Positions 45,105-57,059 of a stretch of 63,158 nucleotides of DNA are shown in pieces (the first letter of the stretch is position 1; each line of letters starts with the position of its first letter). The notes beneath the pieces are model-generated. The model saw only the letters and a program-made list of their open reading frames with translations, was not told the DNA's origin and did no database searches. Source of the stretch: Methylobacterium variabile (GTDB taxonomy: Bacteria > Pseudomonadota > Alphaproteobacteria > Rhizobiales > Beijerinckiaceae); assembly GCF_001043975.1 (NCBI RefSeq), contig NZ_LABY01000084.1, positions 1-63,158 on the forward strand, written 5' to 3'. A program made the translations under genes and the position numbers.

Positions 45105-45836
45105 TCAGTGCGCGGCCGCCGTCGGCACGCCGGTGACCTGGGCCGCGGGCTCCTCGCTCAACCAGCGGTACAGGATGCCGCCGAGCGCACCGCCGATGAT
45201 CGGCGCGACCCAGAACAGCCAGAGCTGCGCCACGGCCCAGCCGCCGACGATGAGGGCCGGGCCGGTGCTGCGGGCCGGGTTGACCGACAGGTTGGTGATC
45301 GGGATGCCGACGAGGTGGACCAGGGTCAGGCAGAGCCCGATGGCGAGCGGCGCGAAGCCGACCGGTGCCTTGCCGTGGGTCGCCCCCATGATCACGAACA
45401 GGAACAGCAGGGTCAGCACCACCTCGGCGAGGAAGCACGCGACCAGGGAGTACCGCCCGGGCGAGTGCTCGCCGTAGCCGTTGGCGGCGAAGCCCTTGGC
45501 AAGGTCGAAGCCCGGCGCGCCGCTGGCGATGACGTAGAGCAGGCCCGCCGCCACGATCGCGCCGACGAGCTGCGCGACGATGTAGGAGCCGACGTCCCGG
45601 GTCGGGAAGCGCCGCCCCGCCGCGAGCCCGATCGTGACCGCCGGGTTGAGGTGGCAGCCGGAGATGTGGCCGATCGCGTAGGCCATGGTGACGACCGTGA
45701 GGCCGAAGGCCAGGGCGACGCCGGTGAACCCGATCCCGACCTCCGGGAAGGCCGCCGCAACGACGGCGCTGCCGCAGCCGCCGAAGGTGAGCCAGAACGT
45801 GCCGATCGCCTCGGCCGCGCATTTGCGGATGTCCAT
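45105..45836 (-). CDS. aqpZ: Aquaporin Z
   Basis: 243-residue six-helix water channel of the MIP family with both NPA boxes ([11 protein letters not shown] and [10 protein letters not shown]). The selectivity residues around [13 protein letters not shown] and the Arg after the second NPA fit a water-specific AqpZ. Short cytosolic tails. Transcribed alone. Confidence 0.95.
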   Translation of the reverse strand: MDIRKCAAEAIGTFWLTFGGCGSAVVAAAFPEVGIGFTGVALAFGLTVVTMAYAIGHISGCHLNPAVTIGLAAGRRFPTRDVGSYIVAQLVGAIVAAGLLYVIASGAPGFDLAKGFAANGYGEHSPGRYSLVACFLAEVVLTLLFLFVIMGATHGKAPVGFAPLAIGLCLTLVHLVGIPITNLSVNPARSTGPALIVGGWAVAQLWLFWVAPIIGGALGGILYRWLSEEPAAQVTGVPTAAAH

Positions 45837-46255
45837 GGAAAGCGTCTCCTCGTGCGGGACTCGCGTCCCGGGCCGGACTTCGGGCCCGCTTGGACTGGGC
45901 GCGGGGACGTCGGCCGCAGGTATCCGGCCCGGATTCGGCGCCGTGCGCCGCCCGGATTCGTCGAAGGAGAGGCTAACCCAATTGCTTTTTGCGAGCTTTG
46001 ATGTTTGCTCGATCTCTTCATAACGGAAATCTCATCGCAGCAAAACCAGGAGGCCCTGCCTCTGTACTGAAAGGTGCTGCGACCGATTGGTCGGGAGGTG
46101 CTTGGGTCGATCCTGACCTCAATCCAAGCAGCGCGCGTCTGCACCGACGCACTGAACGCGGAACTATGCGGCGCAGCGGTCTCGGGCAGTATCACGGTGG
46201 TCCGCGCAGGATCGCGTCCGGCCTGTGATGCAGCCTCTCCGGAAACACTGGCAAA
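45837..46255. other. Intergenic region with a low-GC core
   Basis: About 420 bases. The stretch at about 45980-46080 is much lower in GC than the rest. No open frame gives a recognisable protein. It may hold the aqpZ promoter and the scar of an old insertion. Confidence 0.4.
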
Positions 46256-48280
<2,025 letters not shown>

Positions 48281-48355
48281 GACCGGAATATAAGGAGTTC
48301 CGGCCCGGGCCAGAAGGTGCGGGCCCGGGCGTTTCCACCGGAGGGATGCGGCGTG

Positions 48356-48925
48356 ATGGCGGAGCGGGACGACGGGTTCGAGGGTGGCGTCGGCGAGGAC
48401 GGCGTGGTCCTGCGCCCCTGCACGGACGAGGACCTCGCGGCGGTGACGGCGATCTACGCCCACGCGGTCGCCACCGGCCGGGCCTCGTTCGAGCTCGCGC
48501 CGCCGGGCGAGGCCGAGATGCGCCAGCGCCGCGCGGCGCTCGTCGCCGGCGGCTATCCCTACCTCGTGGCCGAGCGGGACGGCGCGGTCGTCGCCTACGC
48601 CTATGCGGGGCCCTACCGGACCCGGCCGGCCTACCGCAACACCGTGGAGACGTCGGTCTACGTCAGTCCCGACATGGCCGGGCGCGGCCTCGGCCGGCGC
48701 CTCCTCGAGCGGCTGATCGCGGAGGCCACGGCCTCGGGCTTCCGCCAGATGGTGGCGGTGATCGGGGATTCGGACAACGCCGCCTCGATCGGCCTCCACG
48801 CCGCCCTTGGCTTCCACCACGTCGGGGTGCTGCGCGCCGTCGGCTGGAAGCACGGCACCTGGCTCGACACCGTGCTGATGCAGCGCGCCCTCGGCCCCGG
48901 GGACGGCGTCCCGCCGGCCGGGTGA
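48356..48925 (+). CDS. GNAT-family N-acetyltransferase (phosphinothricin/methionine-sulfoximine type)
   Basis: 189 residues. Residues 17-185 match the PAT/MddA group of GNAT enzymes: IYAHAVATGRASFELAPPGE, AYAYAGPYRTRPAYRNTVET, the acetyl-CoA loop MAGRGLGRRLLERL, and LHAALGFHHVGVLRAVGWKHG. It probably acetylates a small amine. A 16-residue acidic N-terminal extension precedes the fold; the start might be later. Confidence 0.85.
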   Translation: MAERDDGFEGGVGEDGVVLRPCTDEDLAAVTAIYAHAVATGRASFELAPPGEAEMRQRRAALVAGGYPYLVAERDGAVVAYAYAGPYRTRPAYRNTVETSVYVSPDMAGRGLGRRLLERLIAEATASGFRQMVAVIGDSDNAASIGLHAALGFHHVGVLRAVGWKHGTWLDTVLMQRALGPGDGVPPAG

Positions 48926-49114
48926 CGGGGCGCCGGAGCCCGGCGCGACGCCGGCTCCCGCGGCGCGGCGCGACCGCCGGGGGCTCGCCCGGAGATCGGA
49001 CGAGAGGCTCTTTCCCGGCGGCAGTTACGGGGGCTTAACCCTGTCGGTTGTAACGCTCTTAACCATGATGGTCCGGCGCCCCGACGGGCCCGGGTGGAGC
49101 GGAGCGGCAGGCCC

Positions 49115-50695
49115 GTGGCGGACGAGCGGCGAACACGCGCAAGCGCCTGCCTGGGCGTCCCGGTCCCTGTCCTGATCCCGGCTCTCGCCCTCGCCGCGTT
49201 CCTCGCCGCGGGGCCGGCCCTGGCCCAGGCGACGGATCCGGCCCTCGCCGGTCCGCTGCCGGGCGGCCAGGATCCCGACACCTTCGCGCTGCGGGGGGCC
49301 AATCCGGCGCTCCCGCGGGTCGTTCCCCGGAACGGCGCCCGCCCGCCGGCCGGCCAGGCCTCCCGGTCCGGCGCCCGGCCGCGCACGCCGCCGCAGCGGC
49401 AGACGCGCCAGCCCACCACTGCCCTCACCCGGCAAGCGACCCAGCAAGGCCTGAGCGACGAGCTGCGCCTGCGCCCGACCGTGCAGATCCCGGTCTCGGG
49501 CCTGCCCGACATCGCCGCGGCGGGGGTGCCGCTGCTGCGCCGCCGGCCGATCGACCCCCTCGACCCCTACGCGCCGCTCGGCATCCGGATCGGCGGCCTC
49601 ACCCTGTTCCCGGCCCTGCAGCAGAGCGTCGGCTACGACACCAACCCCGACCGCTCGCTCCTCCGGCGCGGCTCGCTCGCCCTGCGCAGCCAGGGCGAGC
49701 TGCGCGTCGAGAGCGACTGGTCGGTCCACGCGCTCACCGGCGAGCTGCGCGGCGGCTACTTCACCTACCCGGACAACCGCAACGCCAACCGCCCGGACGG
49801 CGACGGCGCGATGCGCCTGCGCCTCGACGTCGCCCGCGACACCCAGGTCAACGTCGAGGGCCGCTACGCGATCTCGACCCAGCGCGCCGGCAGCCCGGAC
49901 CTCAACGCCCAGGTCCGCGACCGGCCGCTCGTCACGACCTATGGCGGCACCGTCGGGGTGACGCAGAGCTTCAACCGGCTCCAGGTCACGGTGGCGGGCC
50001 TCGTCGACCGCCAGACCTTCGAGAACGCCGAGCTCGCCGACGGCTCGTTCCTGCGCCAGGACGACCGCAACGCCAACCAGTTCGGCCTGCGCCTGCGCAC
50101 CGGCTACGAGATCCGGCCCGGCTTCACGCCCTTCGTCGACACCCTGGTCGACACGCGGGTCCACGACTTCGCGGTCGACCAGTTCGGCCTGCGTCGCGAT
50201 TCCGACGGCATCACCGTGAAGGGCGGCACCAGCTTCGAGTTCAGCCGCCTGCTCATCGGCGAGGTCTCGGGCGGCTACCTGTCGCGCCGCTACGCCGACA
50301 GCCGCCTGCGCGACATCACCGGCCCCGTGGTCGACGGCGCGGTCACCTGGATCGCGACCCCCCTCACCTCGGTCCGGCTCGCCGCCTCGACCGGCGTCAT
50401 CGAGACCATCGTCCCGGGGGCGAGCGGCATCCTCACCCGCACCGCCACGGCCGAGATCACCCACGACCTGCGCCGCAACCTGCGCCTGACCCTGACCGGC
50501 ACCCTCATCAGCAACGACTACCAGGGCATCAGCATCCGCGACCAGGGCTACAGCGCCGGCGTCCGGCTCGACTACCGCCTCAACCGCTGGCTGGGCTTCC
50601 GCGCGAGCTATGCCCGCGAGTTGCTGCGCAGCACCGCGGTCGGGTCGAGCTACCACTCCGACACGTACCTGGTGGGGGTGCGGGTCAACCCGTGA
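49115..50695 (+). CDS. Outer-membrane beta-barrel protein
   Basis: 526 residues. After a basic N-region comes a signal peptide (LAAFLAAGPALAQA), a Pro/Arg-rich linker (about 40-120) and a barrel of alternating strands (VGYDTNPDRSLLRRGSLALR, GELRGGYFTYPDN, RLRLDVARDTQVNVEGRYAI) ending in VRVNP. It resembles the BBP2-type outer-membrane proteins linked to surface polysaccharide. GTG 49115 is used; GTG 49094 is possible. A dispersed repeat starts right after the stop. Ligand unknown. Confidence 0.8.
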   Translation: MADERRTRASACLGVPVPVLIPALALAAFLAAGPALAQATDPALAGPLPGGQDPDTFALRGANPALPRVVPRNGARPPAGQASRSGARPRTPPQRQTRQPTTALTRQATQQGLSDELRLRPTVQIPVSGLPDIAAAGVPLLRRRPIDPLDPYAPLGIRIGGLTLFPALQQSVGYDTNPDRSLLRRGSLALRSQGELRVESDWSVHALTGELRGGYFTYPDNRNANRPDGDGAMRLRLDVARDTQVNVEGRYAISTQRAGSPDLNAQVRDRPLVTTYGGTVGVTQSFNRLQVTVAGLVDRQTFENAELADGSFLRQDDRNANQFGLRLRTGYEIRPGFTPFVDTLVDTRVHDFAVDQFGLRRDSDGITVKGGTSFEFSRLLIGEVSGGYLSRRYADSRLRDITGPVVDGAVTWIATPLTSVRLAASTGVIETIVPGASGILTRTATAEITHDLRRNLRLTLTGTLISNDYQGISIRDQGYSAGVRLDYRLNRWLGFRASYARELLRSTAVGSSYHSDTYLVGVRVNP

Positions 50696-50699
50696 TGCC

Positions 50700-50807
50700 C
50701 GCGCGCTCTTGCAGCGACGCGTCGATGCGAGCGCGTCCGGCGCACGGTCACCGGCTGGACTGCCATACCGGCACCCGTTCGCTCGACGGCGCGGCGGTAT
50801 AAGCCGC
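50700..50807. repeat. Dispersed repeat copy downstream of the barrel gene
   Basis: It shares with 62940-63056 the segments CGTCGATGCGA...CGTCCGGCGCA and CCGGCACCCGTTCG...GGCGCGGCGGTAT in the same order, with diverged spacers. It lies between the barrel stop and the TAXI gene. Confidence 0.65.
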
Positions 50808-50906
50808 CCCGCGACACGCGCGCCGCGCAACCCGGACCGTCCTGCCGCCGTTGCTGTCGATCGGGGCCGCGAGGCCCCGCCCCTCGAGGGAGCGTCCGCC
50901 CGCGCG

Positions 50907-52286
50907 ATGTCGATCCGGCCCGAGCGCATCTTCCTGGTCACCACGCTGGTGCTGACCGCCGCCGCGGCGGTCGCGCTCTACCTGCTGCAGGCGACCACGC
51001 TGACCATCGCGGTGGCGCCCAAGGACGGCACGGAGCCGGCGCTGATCCGCGCCTATGCCGAGGCCCTGAAGAGCGCCCACAAGGGCGTGCGCCTCAAGAT
51101 CCTGCCGTTCGACGACGTGCGCGAGAGCGCCAAGGCCCTGGAGCAGGGCGAGGCCGACCTCGCGGTGGTGCGGCCGGACGTCGACCTGCCGGCGAACGGC
51201 CTGACGCTCGCGATCCTGCGCGACCAGGCGATGCTGATCGCCTCGCCGGCGCCGTCGGGCATCACCAGCTTTCCGGCGCTCGCCCGCAAGCGCCTCGGCA
51301 TCGTGGCCCACCGCGACGCCGACCTGTGGCTGCTCAAGAGCCTGATGGCCTATTACGGCCTCACCCTGCAGGAGGGCGACGCTGCGGCCGGGCCCGTCCC
51401 CGCCGGCCAGGTGCGCCTGGTGCCGGTGGCGGAGGACGACCTCGCGCGCGCCTTCGCCGAGAAGCGCATCGACGCGATGGTGGCGGTGATCGCGCCCGCC
51501 GCACCCACGGCTTTGCGCCTCGTCGGCATCGTCCAGGCGGCGAGCCGGACCCGCAAGGTCGATTTCGTCGGCGTCGAGGACGGGCCGGCGATCATCGAGC
51601 GCCTGCCCCGGCTCCAGGCCGTGACGGTGCCGGCGGGGCTGTTCGGCGGCAGCCCGAAGGTGCCGGAGGAGGAGGTGAAGACCGTCGGGGCCTCGTACCG
51701 GCTGATGGCCAAGGCCTCGATGAGCCGCACCGTGGCGGCCGACGTCACCCAGCACCTGTTCGAGCTGCGCTCGCGCCTCTCCGACGCGACGCCGGCGGCC
51801 GACTACGTCGCCGCACCCGCCTACGAGACCACCGCCGAGGCGACGAGCGCGCGCCTGCCGATCCATCCCGGCGCCATCGACTATTACGAGCGCGAGCAGC
51901 AGGGCTTCATCGAGCGCTACGGCGACTGGATCTACCTGCTGGCGGTGCTCGGCGGCGGCCTCGGCTCGGCGCTTGCCTGGCTGCGCCAGCGCCTGCGGCG
52001 CCTGCGGCGCGAGCGCATCGACGTGGTGATGGACCGCCTGCTCGAGATCCTGGCCGAGGCCCGCCGGGCGGACGCGGCCGGCCTCGACCGGCTGACCGGC
52101 GAGGTCGACGCGCTCGCCGCCGACGTGGTGCGCTACACCCGCGAGCGCGAGACCGACACCCGCACGATGGCGGCGGTGATGATCGCGATCGAGACCGCCC
52201 GCTCCACCATCGCCGATTGCCGCCGACTCGCCGGCGAGGAGGTTCCTCCACGCCGGTCGGCCTTCCGGCTCACCGCCGCGGAGTAG
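50907..52286 (+). CDS. TAXI-family solute-binding protein with C-terminal membrane/cytosolic extension
   Basis: 459 residues. An N-terminal membrane segment (IFLVTTLVLTAAAAVALYLL) leads to a TAXI/type-II binding domain (about 30-320: LTIAVAPKDGTEPALIRAYA, GEADLAVVRPDVDL). A second membrane segment (WIYLLAVLGGGLGSALAWL, about 340) leads to a cytosolic helical tail rich in Arg. TRAP-TAXI proteins normally are free in the periplasm; here the protein is anchored twice and no permease is near, so a sensing or scaffold role is possible. Confidence 0.8.
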   Translation: MSIRPERIFLVTTLVLTAAAAVALYLLQATTLTIAVAPKDGTEPALIRAYAEALKSAHKGVRLKILPFDDVRESAKALEQGEADLAVVRPDVDLPANGLTLAILRDQAMLIASPAPSGITSFPALARKRLGIVAHRDADLWLLKSLMAYYGLTLQEGDAAAGPVPAGQVRLVPVAEDDLARAFAEKRIDAMVAVIAPAAPTALRLVGIVQAASRTRKVDFVGVEDGPAIIERLPRLQAVTVPAGLFGGSPKVPEEEVKTVGASYRLMAKASMSRTVAADVTQHLFELRSRLSDATPAADYVAAPAYETTAEATSARLPIHPGAIDYYEREQQGFIERYGDWIYLLAVLGGGLGSALAWLRQRLRRLRRERIDVVMDRLLEILAEARRADAAGLDRLTGEVDALAADVVRYTRERETDTRTMAAVMIAIETARSTIADCRRLAGEEVPPRRSAFRLTAAE

Positions 52287-52290
52287 ATCC

Positions 52291-52911
52291 TCAGCGCACC
52301 ATCGCGAGCGGTGCGCCGGACTTCGACAGGGCGCCGTCCATCGCCCCGCCCGCCGGGCGCAGGCGCGCCGCCACGGTGCCGCCGGGCTGGTAGAGGTAGA
52401 CCTCGCCGTCGCGGTAGTCCCAGGCCGTGACCTTGGCGAGGTCCTTGTTGGTGCAGCCGGCCGAGGAGGCCTTGTAGAGGTCGAGGGCCGGCGTGCTCGC
52501 CAGGGTGACGCGGCAGCTCGCGCCGGCGGCGTCCTTGGCGGTCCAGCTGCCGACCACCGCCGAACGCCCGCCGCTCGCGACCACCGGCGCCGCGGGCGGC
52601 GCGATCGCTGCCTGCTGCTGCACCGGCGGCGGGCTCGCTTCCGCGACGATCGGCCCGCCCGGATTGGCCACCACCGGCCCCGAGGGCGCCGCCGCGGCGC
52701 CCGGGGGCGGGGCCAGCGGCTCCGAGGTCACCGGCCCGGAGGACAGGCCGGGGCCGAGATCCGGCTCCTCCGGCGGCAGCGGCCGGGCCGGGCGGCCGGC
52801 CGGACGCGTCGGGGCGCTCAAGCCCGCGGTGTCGAAGCGCGACGAGGAGCAGGCGCCGGCGCTCGCGGCGAGGGCCAGGGCGGCGACGGTGCAGAGGATC
52901 TGACGCGGCAT
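52291..52911 (-). CDS. AprI/Inh-family metalloprotease inhibitor lipoprotein
   Basis: 206 residues. A lipobox-type signal (LAASAGAC, Cys near 21) is followed by a Pro/Ala-rich linker (about 30-110) and a C-terminal beta-barrel inhibitor domain (VVGSWTAKDAAGASCRVTLA, YKASSAGCTNKDLAKVTAWD, VYLYQPGGTVAARL), the Inh/Omp19 type. Such proteins protect the periplasm from proteases. It converges on the TAXI gene (4-base gap). Confidence 0.85.
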   Translation of the reverse strand: MPRQILCTVAALALAASAGACSSSRFDTAGLSAPTRPAGRPARPLPPEEPDLGPGLSSGPVTSEPLAPPPGAAAAPSGPVVANPGGPIVAEASPPPVQQQAAIAPPAAPVVASGGRSAVVGSWTAKDAAGASCRVTLASTPALDLYKASSAGCTNKDLAKVTAWDYRDGEVYLYQPGGTVAARLRPAGGAMDGALSKSGAPLAMVR

Positions 52912-53038
52912 CGAGGGGTCCTGCGAGGAAGTCCTGATCAGGCGGCCCGGCCCGGGCAGGCGGCGGCCATTTCGAGAGATCGTTCGTTCCCGGCAAATAC
53001 GATCCCGCGAAGGCGCGTGCAGGGCTTTCCCCAACGAC

Positions 53039-53061
53039 AAAGGCGCCCGAAGGCGCCTTTT
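53039..53061 (-). terminator. Rho-independent terminator of the sdh operon
   Basis: A 9-bp stem (53039-53047 with 53052-53060) with a TTCG-type loop and short T/A runs, about 60 bases after the sdhB stop in the direction of transcription. Confidence 0.8.
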
Positions 53062-53118
53062 CGAGGGGGTGTGGCCGAGGGGACCCAGTCGGCCGCACCA
53101 GGGGGGACGCGCGGCGGA

Positions 53119-53901
53119 TCAGACCTCCCGCGCGATCATCATCTTCTTGATCTCGGCGATCGCCTTGGCCGGGTTCAGGCCCTTCGGGCAGGTGTTGGCG
53201 CAGTTCATGATGGTGTGGCAGCGGTAGAGCCGGAACGGGTCGTGCAGCCCGTCGAGGCGCTCGCCGGTGTTCTCGTCGCGGCTGTCGATCAGCCAGCGAT
53301 AGGCCTGGAGCAGGGCCGCCGGGCCGAGGAAGCGGTCGCCGTTCCACCAGTAGCTCGGGCACGAGGTGGTGCAGCAGGCGCACAGGATGCACTCGTAGAG
53401 CCCGTCGAGGCGCGCCCGGTCCTCAGGCGTCTGGCGCCACTCCTTCTCGGGCGACGGGGTCTCGGTCTGCAGCCAGGGCTCGATCGCCGCGTGCTGGGCG
53501 AAGAACGAGGTCAGGTCGGGGACCAGGTCCTTCAGCACCGGCATGTGCGGAAGGGGGTAGATCTTGATCTGGCCGGACTTGCAGTCGTCGATGCCGAGCG
53601 TGCAGGCCAGGGTGTTCTGCCCCATGATGTTCATGGCGCAGGAGCCGCAGATGCCCTCGCGGCACGAGCGCCGGAAGGTCAGGGTCGCGTCGACCTTGTT
53701 CTTGATCCACAGGAGCGCGTCGAGGACCATCGGGCCGCAATCGTCGCGGTCGACGTAGTAGGTGTCGATCCGCGGGTTGGCGCCGTCGTCCTGGTTCCAG
53801 CGGTAGATCCGGAACTCCTGCAGGTTCTTGGCTCCGGCCGGCTTCGGCCAGGTCTTGCCCTCGGTGTACTGCGAGTTCTTGGGAAGGTTGAACTGGGCCA
53901 T
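53119..53901 (-). CDS. sdhB: Succinate dehydrogenase iron-sulfur subunit
   Basis: 260 residues of complex II. The [2Fe-2S] ligands lie in CREGICGSC with a further downstream Cys; the [4Fe-4S] and [3Fe-4S] clusters in [12 protein letters not shown] and [21 protein letters not shown]. It carries electrons from FAD in SdhA to quinone. It is the last gene of the operon but is separated from sdhA by a methyltransferase gene. Start ATG 53901. Confidence 0.97.
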   Translation of the reverse strand: MAQFNLPKNSQYTEGKTWPKPAGAKNLQEFRIYRWNQDDGANPRIDTYYVDRDDCGPMVLDALLWIKNKVDATLTFRRSCREGICGSCAMNIMGQNTLACTLGIDDCKSGQIKIYPLPHMPVLKDLVPDLTSFFAQHAAIEPWLQTETPSPEKEWRQTPEDRARLDGLYECILCACCTTSCPSYWWNGDRFLGPAALLQAYRWLIDSRDENTGERLDGLHDPFRLYRCHTIMNCANTCPKGLNPAKAIAEIKKMMIAREV

Positions 53902-53922
53902 GGTTATGCGAGGCTCCGGAAC

Positions 53923-54711
53923 TCAGAAGATGGTGCGGCGGCCGACGGTGCAATGCGTCGCCCTGGTCTTGCGACGCTTCTCGAACACCACGATGCCGTC
54001 GTGAAAGGAGATGCCCTGCGTCATCGCCGCGAAAGCGGTGTCCTGAGCAAGAGGATCGTCCTCGACGATGTAGTCGGCGTGAAGCCGGTCGAGCAGGCCT
54101 TTGGCGTACTCCATGAAGGTGCCCGGCCGCCGCAGGCCGCCGCCGAGGTCAGGCCAGTACGAGGCGTGCACATCCTCGACGATGTAGATCCCGTTCTCTG
54201 CCAGCCGGGGATAAAGGTGCTCGAAGGTCGCGATCTGGTGAGGACTCGAATGGCTCGCGTCATCGATCACGACGTCGAGGCCGCCCATCTCCGAGACGAC
54301 CCTGTCGAGCAGCGCTTTGTCGGTTTGATCCCCGACATGCACCCGCAGATCCAGATCGTCGATTGACGCGCAGGCTGGATTGATGTCGAGGCCGTGAATC
54401 CGGGCCCTATCGCCGAAGTAGCGGCGCCAGACCTGCAGCGAGCCGCCCTGAAACACTCCCAGCTCGAGAAAGCGAACCGGCGTGCCTCGGTAGCGCGCCA
54501 AGTGCTGGTCATAGATTTCCAGATAGTGCTGCCACTTATGCGCCAGACGATCGGAATGCTCGTAGAATATGGCGGCCAGTGGATTGGTGGCTCTTGCCGC
54601 TTCTGCCTGCCCGTCGACCGGGACTTGGCGGCTGATCACGATGTCATGCCAGTCACGGACCACTGCTGGCCCGGGGGCTGACGCGGGGGCCGCGCGACGC
54701 CAGAATTTCAT
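53923..54711 (-). CDS. Class I SAM-dependent methyltransferase inserted between sdhA and sdhB
   Basis: 262 residues. The SAM-binding core reads VRFLELGVFQGGSLQVWRRY, ARIHGLDINPAC, HVGDQTDKALL and LDVVIDDASHSSPHQIATFE, close to the TylF/cephalosporin-hydroxylase-like methyltransferases that modify sugars or small metabolites. The DNA is about 60 percent GC in a sampled stretch against above 70 in neighbours, and codon use is looser. It lies in the sdh transcript, 21 bases before sdhB and 70 after sdhA. Probably acquired. Substrate unknown. Confidence 0.82.
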   Translation of the reverse strand: MKFWRRAAPASAPGPAVVRDWHDIVISRQVPVDGQAEAARATNPLAAIFYEHSDRLAHKWQHYLEIYDQHLARYRGTPVRFLELGVFQGGSLQVWRRYFGDRARIHGLDINPACASIDDLDLRVHVGDQTDKALLDRVVSEMGGLDVVIDDASHSSPHQIATFEHLYPRLAENGIYIVEDVHASYWPDLGGGLRRPGTFMEYAKGLLDRLHADYIVEDDPLAQDTAFAAMTQGISFHDGIVVFEKRRKTRATHCTVGRRTIF

Positions 54712-54781
54712 CACTGTCAGGATCTCCCGTACCCCACCGCGGCCCCCGAGGAGTGAGCCGCGGCGTTGTCGGTACGTCGCT

Positions 54782-56608
54782 TCAGTACACGCGCGCCTTC
54801 GGCTCGATATACGCGATGTCGTTCGACATCGTGTAGGTGTGGACCGGCCGGTAATCGATCGCGACCTTGCGGGCGTCGGGGTCGAGCCAGGCCAGGGTGT
54901 GCTTCATCCACTGCTTGTCGTCGCGGTCCGGGAAGTCCTCGCGGGCGTGAGCGCCGCGCGACTCCGTCCGGTTGGCGGCGGACTCCATGGTGACGACGGC
55001 CTGGCCGATCAGGTTGTCGAACTCCAGGGTCTCCAGGAGGTCGGTGTTCCAGACCAGCGAGCGGTCGGTGACCTTCACGTCCTCGGCGCCGGCCCAGACC
55101 TTGTGGATCAGGCCCTTGCCCTCCTCCAGCACCTCGCCGGTGCGGAACACGGCGCAGTTGTTCTGCATCGTCTTCTGCATCTCGAGGCGCAGCTCCGCCG
55201 TCGGCGTGCCGCCATTGGCGTAGCGGAAGCGGTCGAGGCGGCCGAGCGCCTTGTCGGCGGAGTCCTTCGGCAGCTCCGGCAGGCGGCCGCCCTTCTCCAC
55301 CGTCTCGGCGCAGCGCAGGCCGGCGGCGCGGCCGAACACCACGAGGTCGATGAGCGAGTTCGAGCCGAGGCGATTGGCGCCGTGGACCGAGACGCAGGCC
55401 GCCTCGCCGATCGCCATCAGGCCCGGCACCACGTGGTCGGGGTTGCCGTCCTTCAGCGTCAGCACCTCGCCGTGGTAGTTCGTCGGGATGCCGCCCATGT
55501 TGTAGTGCACGGTCGGGATGACCGGGATCGGCTCCTTGGTCACGTCGACGCCGGCGAAGATCTTCGCGCTCTCCGAGATGCCGGGCAGGCGCTCGTGCAG
55601 GATCTTCGGGTCGAGGTGGTCGAGGTGCAGGAAGATGTGGTCCTTGTTCTTGCCGACGCCGCGGCCGGCGCGGATCTCCATGGTCATGGAGCGGGAGACC
55701 ACGTCGCGCGAGGCGAGGTCCTTCGCCGAGGGGGCGTAGCGCTCCATGAAGCGCTCACCCTCGGAGTTCGTCAGGTAGCCGCCCTCGCCGCGCGAGCCTT
55801 CCGTGATGAGGCAGCCGGCGCCGTAGATGCCTGTCGGGTGGAACTGGACGAACTCCATGTCCTCGAGCGCCAGGCCCGCCCGCAGCACCATCGCGTTGCC
55901 GTCGCCGGTGCAGGTGTGCGCCGAGGTCGCCGAGAAGTAGGCCCGGCCGTAGCCGCCGGTGGCGAGCACCGTCATGGCGGCGCGGAAGCGGTGGATCTCG
56001 CCGGTCGACTGGTCGATGGCGATCACGCCGCGGCAGCGGCCCTCCTCGTCCATGATCAGGTCGAGGGCGAAGTACTCGATGAAGAAGTTGGTCTGCGCCT
56101 TCACGGCCTGGCCGTAGAGGGTGTGCAGCATGGCGTGGCCGGTGCGGTCGGCCGCCGCGCAGGTGCGCTGGGCGGTGCCCTTGCCGTAATCGGTCGTCAT
56201 GCCGCCGAACGGGCGCTGGTAGATCTTGCCCTCGGCGGTGCGCGAGAACGGCACGCCCCAGTGCTCGAGCTCGTAGACCGCGGCGGGAGCGTTGCGCACG
56301 AGGTACTCGATCGCGTCCTGGTCGCCGAGCCAGTCCGACCCCTTCACGGTGTCGTACATGTGCCAGCGCCAGTCGTCCGGGCCCATGTTGCCGAGCGAGG
56401 CCGAGATGCCGCCCTGCGCCGCCACGGTGTGCGAGCGGGTCGGGAACACCTTGGTGATGCAGGCGGTGCGCAGGCCCGCCTGCGAGCAGCCGACCGTGGC
56501 GCGAAGGCCCGCGCCGCCGGCGCCGACGATCACGACGTCGAAGGTGTGGTCGATGATGGTGTACGCCTTGCCGTTCTGGGCCGGCGCGGCGGAAGCGGTG
56601 GAGGCCAT
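54782..56608 (-). CDS. sdhA: Succinate dehydrogenase flavoprotein subunit
   Basis: 608 residues. FAD-binding loop [17 protein letters not shown], the covalent-FAD His in [16 protein letters not shown], and the substrate-site segments THRGEGG-like [16 protein letters not shown] and [18 protein letters not shown] are present, with the C-terminal capping [23 protein letters not shown] end. It oxidises succinate to fumarate. Start ATG 56608; 24 bases after the sdhD stop. Confidence 0.98.
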   Translation of the reverse strand: MASTASAAPAQNGKAYTIIDHTFDVVIVGAGGAGLRATVGCSQAGLRTACITKVFPTRSHTVAAQGGISASLGNMGPDDWRWHMYDTVKGSDWLGDQDAIEYLVRNAPAAVYELEHWGVPFSRTAEGKIYQRPFGGMTTDYGKGTAQRTCAAADRTGHAMLHTLYGQAVKAQTNFFIEYFALDLIMDEEGRCRGVIAIDQSTGEIHRFRAAMTVLATGGYGRAYFSATSAHTCTGDGNAMVLRAGLALEDMEFVQFHPTGIYGAGCLITEGSRGEGGYLTNSEGERFMERYAPSAKDLASRDVVSRSMTMEIRAGRGVGKNKDHIFLHLDHLDPKILHERLPGISESAKIFAGVDVTKEPIPVIPTVHYNMGGIPTNYHGEVLTLKDGNPDHVVPGLMAIGEAACVSVHGANRLGSNSLIDLVVFGRAAGLRCAETVEKGGRLPELPKDSADKALGRLDRFRYANGGTPTAELRLEMQKTMQNNCAVFRTGEVLEEGKGLIHKVWAGAEDVKVTDRSLVWNTDLLETLEFDNLIGQAVVTMESAANRTESRGAHAREDFPDRDDKQWMKHTLAWLDPDARKVAIDYRPVHTYTMSNDIAYIEPKARVY

Positions 56609-56632
56609 GGCGGGATTCCTGAGAGGCTGGCG

Positions 56633-57046
56633 TTACGCGAGGGCCCGCAGGCTCACGCGCACGATGGCGTAGAGGCAGGCGACCGCGACGACGACGCAGT
56701 AGAAGTTGTTGGCGATCACCGCGGCGATCTTCAGGCCCTTGTCGTGGACGTAGTCCTCGATGACGATCTGCAGGCCCATCCGCATGTGGTTGGTGACCGA
56801 GAGGACGCCAAGGATCAGAAGGATCGCCACCAGCGGGTGCGACACCAGGGCGACCGCCTCCGGATAGGGCCGGCCGGCCATCAGGGCGACGATCACCACG
56901 AAGGCGAGGACGAGGGGCACGTTCGAGACCGCGGTGACGCGGTGCAGCCACCACTCGCGGGTGCCGTGATGGGCCGCGCCCAGGCCCTTGGTGCGGGCGA
57001 GCGGCGTGCGGATCGAGGGGCGGATGTCGGGGCGGTTGTCGACCAT
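56633..57046 (-). CDS. sdhD: Succinate dehydrogenase membrane anchor subunit
   Basis: 137 residues with three membrane helices (VPLVLAFVVIVALMAG, LVAILLILGVLSVTNHMRMG, IAAVIANNFYCVVVAVACLY). The haem and quinone region includes WWLHRVTAVSNV and NHMRMGLQIVIEDYVHDKG, typical of SdhD. Start ATG 57046, 13 bases after sdhC. Confidence 0.94.
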   Translation of the reverse strand: MVDNRPDIRPSIRTPLARTKGLGAAHHGTREWWLHRVTAVSNVPLVLAFVVIVALMAGRPYPEAVALVSHPLVAILLILGVLSVTNHMRMGLQIVIEDYVHDKGLKIAAVIANNFYCVVVAVACLYAIVRVSLRALA

Positions 57047-57059
57047 CGGTATCGTGTCC

